Below are positions 8,681-17,436 of a DNA stretch of 64,000 nucleotides, one piece after another. The stretch is from Fen-1364 sp049515135 (GTDB lineage Bacteria > Spirochaetota > Spirochaetia > SZUA-6 > Fen-1364), in NCBI GenBank assembly GCA_049515135.1, contig JBEKUJ010000016.1:1-64000 (forward strand). The letters are read 5' to 3'. The notes below the pieces were generated by a model. The model ran no database searches, was not told where the DNA came from, and saw only the letters and a list, made by a program, of their open reading frames with translations. A program made the position numbers and the translations under genes. Positions within the stretch are counted from its first letter, which is position 1. Each line of letters opens with the position of its first letter.

Positions 8681-8737
8681 GAAAACAAAAGTTGATGCCA
8701 TAAGGAGTTACAGAGCGGAGGATTTCGGGGAAAAGCG

Positions 8738-8760
8738 AGTGTCGCACGAAAGTGTCGCAC
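8738..8760 (+). repeat. Paired arm-type integrase sites, left arm
   Basis: AGTGTCGCAC occurs at 8738-8747 and again at 8751-8760, a spacing of 13 bases, in the same orientation. Related pairs occur near attR at 25661-25682. Tandem decamers in both arms next to the core are the usual arrangement of sites bound by the N-terminal domain of lambda-type integrases. Confidence 0.65.
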
Positions 8761-8787
8761 GAGCGGGGCACCGGCTGGGAGGTGACC

Positions 8788-9915
8788 ATGGCTCGAAGTG
8801 AGTATCAGGTCTACAAGAGGAGCGGCAGCCCGTTCTACTACATGCGCTTCTGGGACGAAGAGGCGCGGTCCTATACCGGCGGGAAGTCCACCGAGGAAAA
8901 GCAGAAAGGCCGGGCGCTCGGCAAGGCAAAAGAAGAATACGAGGCGGGCGGCTTCCGAGCGCGATCCGAGGACCCGCAGGTATTCGATTTCCTGCTCGGA
9001 TTCTGGAAAGATCCACCGCGCAAGGTGAGCGAAGGGCACCGCCGGCGTTCTCTCTCTTTCATCGAAAACCACGTCAAGGACTTCACGGGATTCAAGGGTC
9101 GCCGTCTCTCTCAGATTCGGCCTCCGCACTTGAACCGCCTTTTCGATCACCTGCAGGCCAAGAGCATGACGCCGCGGCAGGTGAATCTTTGCATGATGGC
9201 CGTCGGCCGGGCTTTGCGCTGGGCACGCTCACGTGGCAAGCTCTACTTCGACCCTATGGCCGGGGTGGAGAAAGCAGAGGAGCATCCCCGCGAAAGGGGA
9301 GCTCTCACCCTGGACGAGATAGGCAAGATCACGGCCCTCGAGGTGAAAGACCTCCGAGCAAAGACTGGCACCCTGCTCGGGGCCCTGGCGGGTCTGAGGC
9401 TTGGCGAGATCCGCGCGCTCCAGTGGGGAGACGTCGACTTCATAAAGCACGAGATCGGCGTCATTCACAACTATGTGGACTTGGACGGGGACAAGGAACC
9501 GAAGCGCGGAAGCGCGGGGCGGGTCCTTCTCGTCGAACCGCTCGCGCATGCCCTGGAGGACCTCCGCGCCGCGTCGACGTGGAAGGATCCCGAGGACAAG
9601 GTGATCTATTCGCGTCTGCGCGGTCACCCCGTGGAGGTGCATCACCTGCAGGATGGATTCGCCGAGCTCTTACGTGCCATCGGAATCGACGACGCGGAGA
9701 GGAAGAAAAGGCACCTCTCTTTTCATTCGACGCGGCATTCCTTCACGAGCTGGGCGCGCCTGGAGGTTCCCGATTTCGTCGCGATGAAGTTGACGCGGCA
9801 CAAGAGCCCGGGCGTATTTGAAAAATACTCGCACGTTGACCATGGGCAAGACGACGAGATGCGGGAGAAGCTGAATCGGCGACTCGCTGGCGGGGAAGGG
9901 GGAAAGACGGGCTGA
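8788..9915 (+). CDS. int: Tyrosine recombinase / phage integrase
   Basis: A 375-residue integrase that would catalyse integration into and excision from tRNA-Thr. The first 45 residues form an arm-binding-like domain (YQVYKRSGSPFYYMRF), then a core-binding helical domain and the catalytic domain with Arg204 (GLRLGEIRAL), His313-x-x-Arg316 (HSTRHSF), His338 (TRHKSP) and Tyr347 (EKYSHVD). The ATG at 8788 was chosen because GGGAGGTG stands five bases before it; an upstream GTG at 8752 lies inside the arm-type repeats. It sits 108 bases from the attL core, as expected for an integrase gene next to its site. Confidence 0.95.
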   Translation: MARSEYQVYKRSGSPFYYMRFWDEEARSYTGGKSTEEKQKGRALGKAKEEYEAGGFRARSEDPQVFDFLLGFWKDPPRKVSEGHRRRSLSFIENHVKDFTGFKGRRLSQIRPPHLNRLFDHLQAKSMTPRQVNLCMMAVGRALRWARSRGKLYFDPMAGVEKAEEHPRERGALTLDEIGKITALEVKDLRAKTGTLLGALAGLRLGEIRALQWGDVDFIKHEIGVIHNYVDLDGDKEPKRGSAGRVLLVEPLAHALEDLRAASTWKDPEDKVIYSRLRGHPVEVHHLQDGFAELLRAIGIDDAERKKRHLSFHSTRHSFTSWARLEVPDFVAMKLTRHKSPGVFEKYSHVDHGQDDEMREKLNRRLAGGEGGKTG

Positions 9916-10029
9916 TCTGCCGACACCGTTCCGTGAAACATTGCCGCGTGAAACACTCGGGAAAACCTCTTGTAAAGGCCCGGTTGCATTTGATACTATT
10001 TGACCGTGATCGAATCCGATAGGCCGAAA

Positions 10030-10293
10030 ATGATTAGGACTGAGGCCGAATTGCATGCCATGCAAAGGCGCGACATGGAGATCATACGCCGAGGCGATGC
10101 ACGACAGCATGATCGAATCCAACGCAGAATTGGCGATGTCCTCATGGGCTTTGCACTCGACGAAATCCGAGGCCTAAGCAATCGCGCCGCTGCGCGCAAA
10201 CTCAACAAGAGTGTTGAAGCGATCAAGAGGATGAGACGCAGAGATTCGCTCAAGGATATGTTCGTACGTGTTTCTTTGAAACCGCCGCGCTGA
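10030..10293 (+). CDS. Small basic protein with a sigma-like helix-turn-helix
   Basis: An 87-residue basic protein. The C-terminal half, GLSNRAAARKLNKSVEAIKRMRRR, resembles the recognition helix region of sigma-factor region 4 or resolvase-type HTH domains (ALNxSVEAIKxxxxR). ATG at 10030 has AGG nearby; a TTG at 10000 in the same frame has no ribosome binding site. Possibly a transcription regulator of the element. I do not recognise a named family. Confidence 0.5.
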   Translation: MIRTEAELHAMQRRDMEIIRRGDARQHDRIQRRIGDVLMGFALDEIRGLSNRAAARKLNKSVEAIKRMRRRDSLKDMFVRVSLKPPR

Positions 10294-10369
10294 TAGCAGC
10301 AGGCTAAGTTTTCTGCCATCCGGTAGAGGAGGACGCGCGCAAGCGTTGACCGAATCGGAGCCGGTGCCC

Positions 10370-10440
10370 GGGATCTGGGGACAGATCCCAGGGTAGTACG
10401 CATAGCGCCAAGGCATATCTCAATCGGAAGAGGTATGCCC
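10370..10440. promoter_or_regulatory. Two palindromes upstream of the regulator gene
   Basis: GGGATCT (10370-10376) and AGATCCC (10383-10389) form a perfect 7-bp stem. GGCATATCT (10412-10420) and AGAGGTATGCC (10430-10440) form a second, imperfect dyad that ends just before the ATG at 10442. The position suggests operators or a leader structure controlling the main gene chain. No convincing -35/-10 pair was identified in this gap. Confidence 0.4.
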
Positions 10441-10441
10441 G

Positions 10442-10648
10442 ATGGCAACCGACAAATCTCCACCTCCTGATAAACCCCTTGTTTCGATGCGCGAGTATGC
10501 GAAGCGGCTGGGGGTGTCTACTCAAACCGTGAGGCGCCGCCTGTTGGCGGGAGAGATCCCCTTCTATCGCATCGGCGATAAAACCATCAGGATCGACACA
10601 AGCACTATCGAGCTGTTTCGCCAGGACAAGCGGGGAGGCGCATCATGA
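10442..10648 (+). CDS. Excisionase/AlpA-like winged helix DNA-binding protein
   Basis: A 68-residue protein with the MerR/excisionase-type pattern: MREYAKRLGVSTQTVRRRLLAGEIPFYRIGDKTIRID. Proteins like this act as directionality factors or as activators of element genes (AlpA of P4-like elements). First gene of a chain linked by four-base overlaps (ATGA with the next gene at 10645), so it may control its own operon. Which of the several Xis-like proteins in the element is the excisionase is not decidable from sequence. Confidence 0.75.
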   Translation: MATDKSPPPDKPLVSMREYAKRLGVSTQTVRRRLLAGEIPFYRIGDKTIRIDTSTIELFRQDKRGGAS

Positions 10649-11022
10649 GCCGCGCCCCTGCCATTCCCGTGCTCGCTTTGCGCTATGCCCAGGCTGCGCC
10701 GAAACTGCGCAGATCGTACTTGACCATCAGGCGCCGTGCTGCGGCAGGGCAGCTCCCCACAATCGCATTCTCTGAGCGCTGCCGGCGTGTCGCGGTCGAC
10801 GGTCTGCGGCGCATGCTCGGGCAGTCGCCTCTTGAACTGGCCGAGGATATGCTCCTCTCCGGCGTGGAGCTCGCTAAAGCCTTGAGCCTTTCACCGTCGA
10901 GTGCTTCACGCCTGATCCGGGCCGAGGCCGTGCCGGTAGTGCCGTGGGGAGGTGGCGCTCGTGTCCCGCTGGGCAAGCTGCGCGCTTTCATCGCCGAACG
11001 GACGGAAGGCGGTGGAAGATGA
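10645..11022 (+). CDS. Protein with two tandem helix-turn-helix domains
   Basis: A 125-residue protein with two MerR/Xis-like units. The first is around residues 15-55 (APKLRRSYLTIRRRAAAGQLPTIAFSERCRRVAVDGLRRML) and the second around 70-118 (GVELAKALSLSPSSASRLIRAEAVPVVPWGGGARVPLGKLRAFI). A duplicated DNA-binding unit suggests binding to repeated or dyad sites. Overlaps its neighbours by four bases on both sides. No named family recognised. Confidence 0.6.
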   Translation: MSRAPAIPVLALRYAQAAPKLRRSYLTIRRRAAAGQLPTIAFSERCRRVAVDGLRRMLGQSPLELAEDMLLSGVELAKALSLSPSSASRLIRAEAVPVVPWGGGARVPLGKLRAFIAERTEGGGR

Positions 11023-11210
11023 GCAATCCCGATTTCACCACCGCTGTGGAATGGCTCCGGTCTGAAATGGATCGCGTGCCCTTTGGACGAGTCGGACTCG
11101 CCTTCCAGATGCATCAAGGGAAAATCTCCAAGATTTTCAAGCAGATCGAGGAAAGCGAGTACGCTTCCCAGCCCGGCTCCGGGAGGGACACCAATGGCCC
11201 CGGCAAATAA
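11019..11210 (+). CDS. Small DUF2292/YezD-like protein
   Basis: A 63-residue protein with the segment DRVPFGRVGLAFQMHQGKISKIFKQIEES. This matches the general pattern of the DUF2292 (YezD) family, a short alpha/beta protein found in bacteria and phages whose function is unknown. Start ATG at 11019 overlaps the upstream stop; its 3' end overlaps the primase start by 17 bases. Confidence 0.55.
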   Translation: MSNPDFTTAVEWLRSEMDRVPFGRVGLAFQMHQGKISKIFKQIEESEYASQPGSGRDTNGPGK

Positions 11211-13947
11211 TCCCTCTTTTGATCGTAACGAAACTGACGCGCTGAAATCCCGCCTCCGCGACTATCTCTCCCGCAAGGGTAGGCTTCCGGATGGCTCTGG
11301 CAAGTATCAATGCGTGTGCCCCGAGAATCACAGTAACGGAGATTCGCATTTCTCTTGCACGCTCTATGACGAAGAGCGCTTCTATTGTCCGATCTGCGAA
11401 TCCACCATTGACGTTTATGAGATTGCCGGCGTGTTGGAGCATCTGCGGACTTTTCCTGAGAAGAAAGAAGAAGTCAAGCGGACACTCGGCATTCAGCACA
11501 TCGAACCGCAATCCGCGGTGAAGCAGAGACCTAAGCGGGAAGGAAATAGCCGTCGAATAGATTTCGTTCCGCTTCCGCTTCAGCGGGCGCGTGAGGTCTA
11601 CCCAGCGGAGAAATTGCTCGAAATGGCAAGGAACTCTAAGTTCATCCAACAGCAACTGGGAGGCGACCCCCAGAAGATCCGTATCGGGGAAGTCTTCGGG
11701 CATCCGGCTGTATGGCCCTACAAGAATCCAAACGGCGAGGTGGAAATCGTCAACGTCAGATTCGAGGACGGGACCCCTGGAAAGAAAGCATTCATGGGCT
11801 TTTGGTTTGATGGTCGATACGTTCGCGCGAAAAAGTGTCCGACGCGACTCCTGGGGATCCCCGGGCTCCTCGAACACCCTGACTTGCCTGTTCTCGTCAT
11901 CGAAGGAGAAAAGTGCTGGGAGGCTGCAGGCAAGATTCCGGGCTTTGTCCCTGTCACGTGGAACGGCGGCGCGAAGCGGGCGAAGTATGTCGATTGGGTA
12001 GCGCTCGCTGGCCGTGACGTGTTTGTCTTCCCCGATGATGACGCACCGGGCATTCAGGCGATTTTCCTGCTGGCGGATCTTCTTCGGCGGATTGCGCGAA
12101 ATGTCCGGATTGTGATGCCCCTGGAGGCAGCCCGCACCATCAAGGCGCGTGGCGCCGATATTGTCGAGGCCCTGCAGATCAAAAGCCCGGAGGAAATCGG
12201 CGAGTATCTGCGCACCGGCCCCGAACTACTTCCGGCGAATACCGCGGCGGGCCAGGAAGCTGCTTCCTTATCATCTGCGCCCGATGAAGACGAAACCAGG
12301 GACCCGGCGAGCCTTGTCAAAGATTACGGACACGCCTCTGTGCTCGCTCCTTTCTTCCTGGGCAAGTATCGCTGGGCTTTCCACCGCAAGACTTGGATGC
12401 GCGACAACGGCATCCTCTGGGAGCCGATCCCGGACGAGCTGTTTTCCAAGAAAGCGTCCGACATGCTGCGCAAGGAATACACGGGACGCCTTCGAAGCGC
12501 GACAACTCAGGAAGCCGTCAATCATCTAACGGGACTGCTTCGCGAAATCTGCACGTACACAAGAATCCAGGGCGCCTTGTCATTCCTTAAAGGCTGGCCG
12601 GGTATTCATACGAACCCGGGGGAATGGGATCGGGATCTCTGGGCGTTGAATGTTCGAAACGGCGTGGTCGACCTGCATACGGGGAAACTTCGGGAGCATC
12701 GGTCCGAGGATCTCATGACCAAAGTGGCGCCCGTGGATTTCGATGCGAATGCGAAGGGACCGCGCTGGTCTGAGCACCTCGGCTACTTTCTTCCCGACAT
12801 GGATATCCGACGCCAGGTTCAACGGACCCTCGGTCTGTCTCTGGTAGGCGTGACCATGGAGGAGGCTCTCGATATCTGGTACGGGAAGGGGGGCAATGGA
12901 AAGACGACGACTTCCCGTGTGATCATGACCACGCTCGGCGACTATGCAAAGCGCGCCGCTCCGAATCTCTTAGTGGCATCAAAGTATGATCGGCACCCGA
13001 CTGAGATTGCCGACCTCGCCGGTGTTCGACTGGTCGTATCTATCGAAATCGAAAAGGCGAAGAAGCTCGCCGAGGCCCTAGTCAAGGAGCTAACGGGTGG
13101 CGACACGAAGAAAGCGCGATTTATGCGGTGCGACTTCTTCGAATTTTCACAGACGTTTTCAATCATCCTGCTCGTCAACCACGAGCCGGTGATTACGGGC
13201 ACGGATGACGGAATCTGGAGAAGGATCCGCCTCATACCGTGGAATGAGACGATTCCCGTAGCAACGAAGAGACCACAAGAGGACGTTGTCGAGGATCTGA
13301 AGGCAGAGGGAGCAGCGATCCTCAACTGGCTGCTCGAAGGGCTGCGCGACTGGCAAGCCAATCGCTCGTGGACCTCCACGAAGGTGACGGCCGCAACCCA
13401 GAAATACCGCGAAGCGCAAGACTTCCTCGGCCCATTCCTAGTGGCAAAATGTGAGGAAGGACCGCATTGCAAAGTGTCCGTCGCTGACCTCTACGCTGAA
13501 TATGAAACGTGGTGCGTTGAAGCCGATCAGGACCCCGTTTCCAAGAAGGAAATTGGGGAAAAACTTCGAAATCATGGCAAATATACCAAGCGAGAAGGAG
13601 ACGACAATGTCTTTACCTGGCAAGGAATTAGGTTAAAAGCACGACTCCATACGACTAGTAATTCCATATCTACCCCCGCGAGAAGCATATTGGCGGAGGA
13701 ACCGGAACAAGAGTCGTATAGAGTCGTAAACCCTCAAAAAACACCCGATTTGGACTTCAATTCTCAGGCCTCAGATACCCCGCCAGCGCTTCCCGCCGAC
13801 ATCTCTGGACTGAGCACGGAGGACCTGCGGGCTCGCCATATAGAACTTGCGAGCTACATTGACGGCGACCCTCCACACGCTGAGCGCATGCCGGACCTTG
13901 AACGTCTAGCCATCGTGATCGCAGCCCGAGAAGGGGGCGCATCATGA
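11194..13947 (+). CDS. Primase-helicase (CHC2 zinc finger, TOPRIM, D5-N, SF3 helicase)
   Basis: A 917-residue replication protein. Near residues 40-70 a zinc finger of CHC2 order is visible (Cys42-P-E-N-His46, then Cys65-P-I-Cys68). A TOPRIM domain follows near residues 229-300 (LPVLVIEGEK, then FVFPDDDAPG). The second half has a D5-N-type region and an SF3 helicase with Walker A GKGGNGKTTT near residue 564 and IILLVNHEPVITGTDDGIWRRIRLIPW as the Walker B/C-arginine finger region. It would prime and unwind DNA to replicate the excised element. The ATG at 11194 is preceded by GGGAGG. The priming part is DnaG-like, unlike the archaeo-eukaryotic primase fused in many satellites. Confidence 0.93.
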   Translation: MAPANNPSFDRNETDALKSRLRDYLSRKGRLPDGSGKYQCVCPENHSNGDSHFSCTLYDEERFYCPICESTIDVYEIAGVLEHLRTFPEKKEEVKRTLGIQHIEPQSAVKQRPKREGNSRRIDFVPLPLQRAREVYPAEKLLEMARNSKFIQQQLGGDPQKIRIGEVFGHPAVWPYKNPNGEVEIVNVRFEDGTPGKKAFMGFWFDGRYVRAKKCPTRLLGIPGLLEHPDLPVLVIEGEKCWEAAGKIPGFVPVTWNGGAKRAKYVDWVALAGRDVFVFPDDDAPGIQAIFLLADLLRRIARNVRIVMPLEAARTIKARGADIVEALQIKSPEEIGEYLRTGPELLPANTAAGQEAASLSSAPDEDETRDPASLVKDYGHASVLAPFFLGKYRWAFHRKTWMRDNGILWEPIPDELFSKKASDMLRKEYTGRLRSATTQEAVNHLTGLLREICTYTRIQGALSFLKGWPGIHTNPGEWDRDLWALNVRNGVVDLHTGKLREHRSEDLMTKVAPVDFDANAKGPRWSEHLGYFLPDMDIRRQVQRTLGLSLVGVTMEEALDIWYGKGGNGKTTTSRVIMTTLGDYAKRAAPNLLVASKYDRHPTEIADLAGVRLVVSIEIEKAKKLAEALVKELTGGDTKKARFMRCDFFEFSQTFSIILLVNHEPVITGTDDGIWRRIRLIPWNETIPVATKRPQEDVVEDLKAEGAAILNWLLEGLRDWQANRSWTSTKVTAATQKYREAQDFLGPFLVAKCEEGPHCKVSVADLYAEYETWCVEADQDPVSKKEIGEKLRNHGKYTKREGDDNVFTWQGIRLKARLHTTSNSISTPARSILAEEPEQESYRVVNPQKTPDLDFNSQASDTPPALPADISGLSTEDLRARHIELASYIDGDPPHAERMPDLERLAIVIAAREGGAS

Positions 13948-14327
13948 GCGCCGCGGATTGGATTTTCCGGCTCAAGTCCTCTGAGTACTACCGTATCCTT
14001 ATGCACGCAGACTGGAAGGAGCTGCGGGATTTCCTCGATGAGAGCATGCCGTCCGCTGATCCCGCGCTGAAAATCGAGCTGTCCTTTGTCGTTCGCCACA
14101 TGCGAAACCTGCTGCAGTGGTACGCGAACTGCGCTGAGGAAATCGTCCGTGAGACTGCCGACCCAGAGGCTCGGTTGACCGCCTTGGCTGCGCTGGCTCT
14201 CGATGACGTCCGGCCTGCTGGTTTGTCTGACCGGATCGAAAAGGGATTGCAAGAGACTCGAAAGAGCCTATGGGAAGATGCAATTGCGCCCTTACGTGCT
14301 CCGGGAGGCCGCGATGCGCGCAATTGA
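13944..14327 (+). CDS. Hypothetical protein of the element
   Basis: A 127-residue, acidic, helical protein starting MSAADWIFRLKSSEYYRIL. No signal peptide, membrane segment or recognisable motif. Linked to the primase by an ATGA overlap, so probably a replication- or packaging-associated accessory. Family unknown to me. Confidence 0.65.
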   Translation: MSAADWIFRLKSSEYYRILMHADWKELRDFLDESMPSADPALKIELSFVVRHMRNLLQWYANCAEEIVRETADPEARLTALAALALDDVRPAGLSDRIEKGLQETRKSLWEDAIAPLRAPGGRDARN

Positions 14328-14556
14328 TCTCGGCGAGGGAGGCGAGCTTGTCACGGGTTTCGATTGCTTCCGCAGAATTCTGCGGAACCTTCTCGACTCC
14401 GCCATGACAAGATGCAATTATAGTCGAACACCTGTTCGACGACGAGAGTACATAGACAGCCAAGGTACTGTGACGGGATATACCCGTAGGTGCGCTATCG
14501 TCGCGGCAGCCCGTCCGCCGATACACGCCATTCGGAAATTGACTGAATCTAAATGA
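14314..14556 (+). CDS. Hypothetical protein of the element
   Basis: An 80-residue basic protein starting MRAIDLGEGGELVTGF. The start at 14314 has GGAGG nine bases upstream and overlaps the previous stop by 14 bases; its stop forms an ATGA overlap with the terminase small subunit gene, which is the main support for it being real. The C-terminal half is rich in Arg and Tyr. Function unknown. Reading frames on the opposite strand here lack such context. Confidence 0.45.
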   Translation: MRAIDLGEGGELVTGFDCFRRILRNLLDSAMTRCNYSRTPVRRREYIDSQGTVTGYTRRCAIVAAARPPIHAIRKLTESK

Positions 14557-15158
14557 CGGCCAAGGCCAGACCGAGAAAGCCGACGCACCGGAAAAAGAAA
14601 CCCGCACCACTGGGGCTCCTCTCGCACGTTGCTTTTGCCGAGCTTGCAGGCTGCTCTTCTGGCCGCGTCACGCAAGTCATCCGGGAAGGCCTCGTCATCG
14701 AGGACCCTTCAGGGAAGATTAACCCGACTCTCCGCGCAAACGCTGACTGGGCCGCCGCACACCGTAGCAGAAACGGGAAAGGCACGGCAGCCCGCGGCAG
14801 AAAGCCGGATCCGCTGGAGGTGGAGAGCCGCAGTGAAATTGAATTGAGAAAGGCCTTGGCGGCTACGGAAAAAATCGAGCTGCAGAACGCCGAGACGCGA
14901 GGCGAGTTGATCCGAGCCGAAGATGACAAGCGCGCCTGGGCGCAATTCTATAGCGTGCTGACCTCGGAGCTGCTTCCGCTCTTTGCGAAACTCGGCCCAG
15001 ACCTCGCCGCGGCCCTCGGCGTGCATGACGATGCGGCAATCACAAAGCTGCAGCAGATCGGCGACACGGAAATCTTCCACGTTCTCGATCATGCGAAATC
15101 CGTCATGCAGAGTTGGCTCGAAGAGGTAGGCCAGGAGTCAACAGGAGAGACCAAATGA
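14553..15158 (+). CDS. Probable terminase small subunit (Nu1-like DNA packaging protein)
   Basis: A 201-residue protein. After a basic tail, residues 20-45 form a winged-helix start (LLSHVAFAELAGCSSGRVTQVIREGLVIEDPSGKINPTLRANADWA), as in lambda gpNu1. Residues about 90-140 form a charged helix (ATEKIELQNAETRGELIRAEDDKRAWAQFYSVLTSEL) like the oligomerisation region of such proteins. It lies two genes upstream of a GpA-type large subunit, the usual order. It would recognise the packaging site on the element's DNA. The family assignment relies on both pattern and position. Confidence 0.75.
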   Translation: MTAKARPRKPTHRKKKPAPLGLLSHVAFAELAGCSSGRVTQVIREGLVIEDPSGKINPTLRANADWAAAHRSRNGKGTAARGRKPDPLEVESRSEIELRKALAATEKIELQNAETRGELIRAEDDKRAWAQFYSVLTSELLPLFAKLGPDLAAALGVHDDAAITKLQQIGDTEIFHVLDHAKSVMQSWLEEVGQESTGETK

Positions 15159-15442
15159 GCGAAAACCAACTTAACCTTTTTGGAAAGCCTACTTATCTGG
15201 GACCGTCTCCAAAGGAGAAGGAACAGATGGAATATCGCGCGGGCTACCGTGATGGTTATGATCGGGCCCTGCGGGATGCGGAGCATTATTCAATCCCAAA
15301 CCTTTTCTATTTCGCGTGGACGGTGATTCAGAAATGGGTTTGCCCGCCTTACGACAGTGAATGGAATGACCCGCCACAATACAAGCCGCCGGACCCGCCG
15401 AGCGTCATCAAGGCGGAAGATCGGTTCGGAGGAGTTTCATGA
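15155..15442 (+). CDS. Hypothetical protein between terminase genes
   Basis: A 95-residue protein starting MSENQLNLFGKPTYLGPSPKEKEQMEYRAGYRDGYDRALRDAEHYS. It ends proline-rich (DPPQYKPPDPPS). ATGA overlaps on both sides place it inside the packaging operon. No family recognised. Confidence 0.65.
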   Translation: MSENQLNLFGKPTYLGPSPKEKEQMEYRAGYRDGYDRALRDAEHYSIPNLFYFAWTVIQKWVCPPYDSEWNDPPQYKPPDPPSVIKAEDRFGGVS

Positions 15443-17436
15443 CGCGCTCTGACGTCCGGCATTTCCAGAAAATGATTGACCTCTTACCCAGCGAGCCGCC
15501 CCCGCGGACCATCGTGGAGTACGTAGAAGGCCGCCGCATCCTCCCGCCATCTACGCCATTCCCTGGCCGTTGGCAAACCTCCCGCATCGAATATTTCCGC
15601 GAACTCCTGGAGGACATGAGCCCCTATTCTCCGATTCAGCACTCAGTGTGCGCCGCGGCGGCGCAAGTGGGGAAAACTTCAATTCTTGAATGCGTATGCG
15701 CCTTTTACCTGGACGCGGTGCCCAGCGAGGTTTTGCTCGTGACCGCGACCTCGGACTTGGCAGACCGCTGGGCGACGAAGCGATGGCCGCCTCTTGTTCA
15801 ATCCCTCGGCTTTGCTCACAAGCTCGTGAGCACCTCCAGCTCGCCGCAGAGCCGGCGCAGCGGTGACCGAGTGTTCAAAAAAACCGGAGTTGGTTTCGCC
15901 CTTGATATCGTCTCGGCCCAGAGCGCGAGCTCACTCCGGGCGGAATCGAAGCGCATCCTATTGCGAGATGAAATCTCAGGCTGCCCGCCCGAGCTTCGCA
16001 ACGAAGGCCGCTGGCTGGAAGTATCAGAGGCCCGCACAATCGCCTGGGGAAACCGCCGACGAATCCTGGACGTGTCCACGCCCGGCGTCTACGGGCAATG
16101 CGAAATCACCCGCGAGTACGAGCTCGGCGATCAGCGAGTCTACAAAGTGCCATGCGTTCACTGCGGTGCCCTTCAAGAATTGGTCATGGGCAATGAGCAG
16201 GCGAAGGTCGGACTCTGCGGAGAGTATCGAGACGGCAAGCTCGTGCGCGCGGTCTACTACTGCGAATCCTGTCACCAACCGATCTACAACCACCAAAAAG
16301 CCGGCATGGTCGCGCGCGGCCATTGGGAGCCGACCGCCGTCTCGCAGAATCCATACTACCGCAGCCGGCGCCTCTCGGCGCTCGTGAGTCCGTTCGTTTC
16401 GTGGACGGAAGTCCTTCGCAAATATAACCAATCCCTCGGCGATCCCGAGGCCGAGAGATCCTTCGCGAACCTATATCTCGGGATCGCATATCGTGAAAGC
16501 GGGGAGAGGCCCAAAATGCAGAGTGTAATTTCTTTGCGGTCGGATTACCAGGAAGGCGTGGTGCAGCCCGGCATGGCGTGGATTTGTGGGGGTATCGACG
16601 TCCAACGCGGAAGTGAGATTGATCCGACAACCGGCAAACCCAGGGATCCCGACAACCCGCCGCGCTTGGAAGCCGAGTTTGTAGCTTTCGGTCGCGGGTA
16701 TCGAAGCGCCTCCGTTTGCTACCTCCGTTTCGAGGGCGCAATCGAAAATCCTTACCAAGGCGCCTGGTTCAAGCTTGCAGAGTGGGCGGCAAACTCCGGC
16801 GGCCCCATATTCAAACGCGCGGACGGCCGTTCGTTTGTCGTGGATCAAATCCTCATCGACAGCGGCGACGGGCCGTTCACAAATGTCGTCTATGATTTCT
16901 GCCGGCTATCCGGCAGGAACACAAACCCGAGCAAGGGATTTCGGTTTGTGAAGGACGACAGGAAGCGTGCCGCCCGTGGGGACGAGGCGGGCCCGCAATT
17001 TTTCAGGAAATGGAAGCCCGTTCGCCTGGACAGCGGGCAGGTCCTCTATACCGTCAGCACCAATTTTTATAAGACTGCGCTTTACAATAATTTAAGAGTG
17101 CAAAGCACCCTCGAGAATCCGAACCCTCCAGGCCTTGCCCGGTTTCCGTTCTCCTATTCGGACGAGTTTTTCTTGATGCTCACCGGCGAGGAGAAGCGCA
17201 GCGACGGCGCTTTCCATCCGATCAGGCGCCGGGTGGAGGCTTTGGATTGTAGAACGCTCGCCATGGCGGCCTCGGATATTTTCCTTGACCGGATGGTGAT
17301 GGATTATCGAATGCAGGCGCAGCGCGCGGGTGCAAGCCCTGAAACCATCCAGAGCATCGACTCCGCTTTCGTGATCGGCCGCCTGGAGGAGCAGGCCGGG
17401 ATAGCGCCTGTGAATCAACAAGGAGGCCGCCCATGA
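15439..17436 (+). CDS. Terminase large subunit, GpA (lambda) family
   Basis: A 665-residue packaging motor and nuclease, close in length to lambda gpA (641). The ATPase P-loop is AAAQVGKTS (residues about 73-81), the deviant form of this family, and RILLRDEIS near 172-180 is the Walker B region. The nuclease half begins near residue 385 with GGIDVQRG, whose Asp is a metal ligand, and includes DQILIDSGDGPFTNVVYDF. It would cut and pump DNA into a procapsid by docking on a portal. No portal or capsid gene follows, which is the central oddity of the element. Start ATG overlaps the previous stop. Confidence 0.92.
   Translation: MTRSDVRHFQKMIDLLPSEPPPRTIVEYVEGRRILPPSTPFPGRWQTSRIEYFRELLEDMSPYSPIQHSVCAAAAQVGKTSILECVCAFYLDAVPSEVLLVTATSDLADRWATKRWPPLVQSLGFAHKLVSTSSSPQSRRSGDRVFKKTGVGFALDIVSAQSASSLRAESKRILLRDEISGCPPELRNEGRWLEVSEARTIAWGNRRRILDVSTPGVYGQCEITREYELGDQRVYKVPCVHCGALQELVMGNEQAKVGLCGEYRDGKLVRAVYYCESCHQPIYNHQKAGMVARGHWEPTAVSQNPYYRSRRLSALVSPFVSWTEVLRKYNQSLGDPEAERSFANLYLGIAYRESGERPKMQSVISLRSDYQEGVVQPGMAWICGGIDVQRGSEIDPTTGKPRDPDNPPRLEAEFVAFGRGYRSASVCYLRFEGAIENPYQGAWFKLAEWAANSGGPIFKRADGRSFVVDQILIDSGDGPFTNVVYDFCRLSGRNTNPSKGFRFVKDDRKRAARGDEAGPQFFRKWKPVRLDSGQVLYTVSTNFYKTALYNNLRVQSTLENPNPPGLARFPFSYSDEFFLMLTGEEKRSDGAFHPIRRRVEALDCRTLAMAASDIFLDRMVMDYRMQAQRAGASPETIQSIDSAFVIGRLEEQAGIAPVNQQGGRP

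Noticed and set aside
8336..8701. 121-residue frame on the minus strand across tRNA-Thr
   Set aside because: It translates the antisense of the tRNA (HLSDLNREPRDYKSRALPVELRWQ is the well-known product of reading tRNA genes backwards) and has no start signal.
9189..9821. 210-residue frame inside the integrase gene
   Set aside because: It is a shifted reading of the integrase, rich in Arg, Gly and Pro as expected for a shadow frame in GC-rich DNA.
13999..14610. 203-residue minus-strand frame opposite the element's genes at 13944-14556
   Set aside because: The forward genes have start/stop overlaps on both sides; the reverse frame has none and reads as low-quality Ser/Arg-rich sequence.
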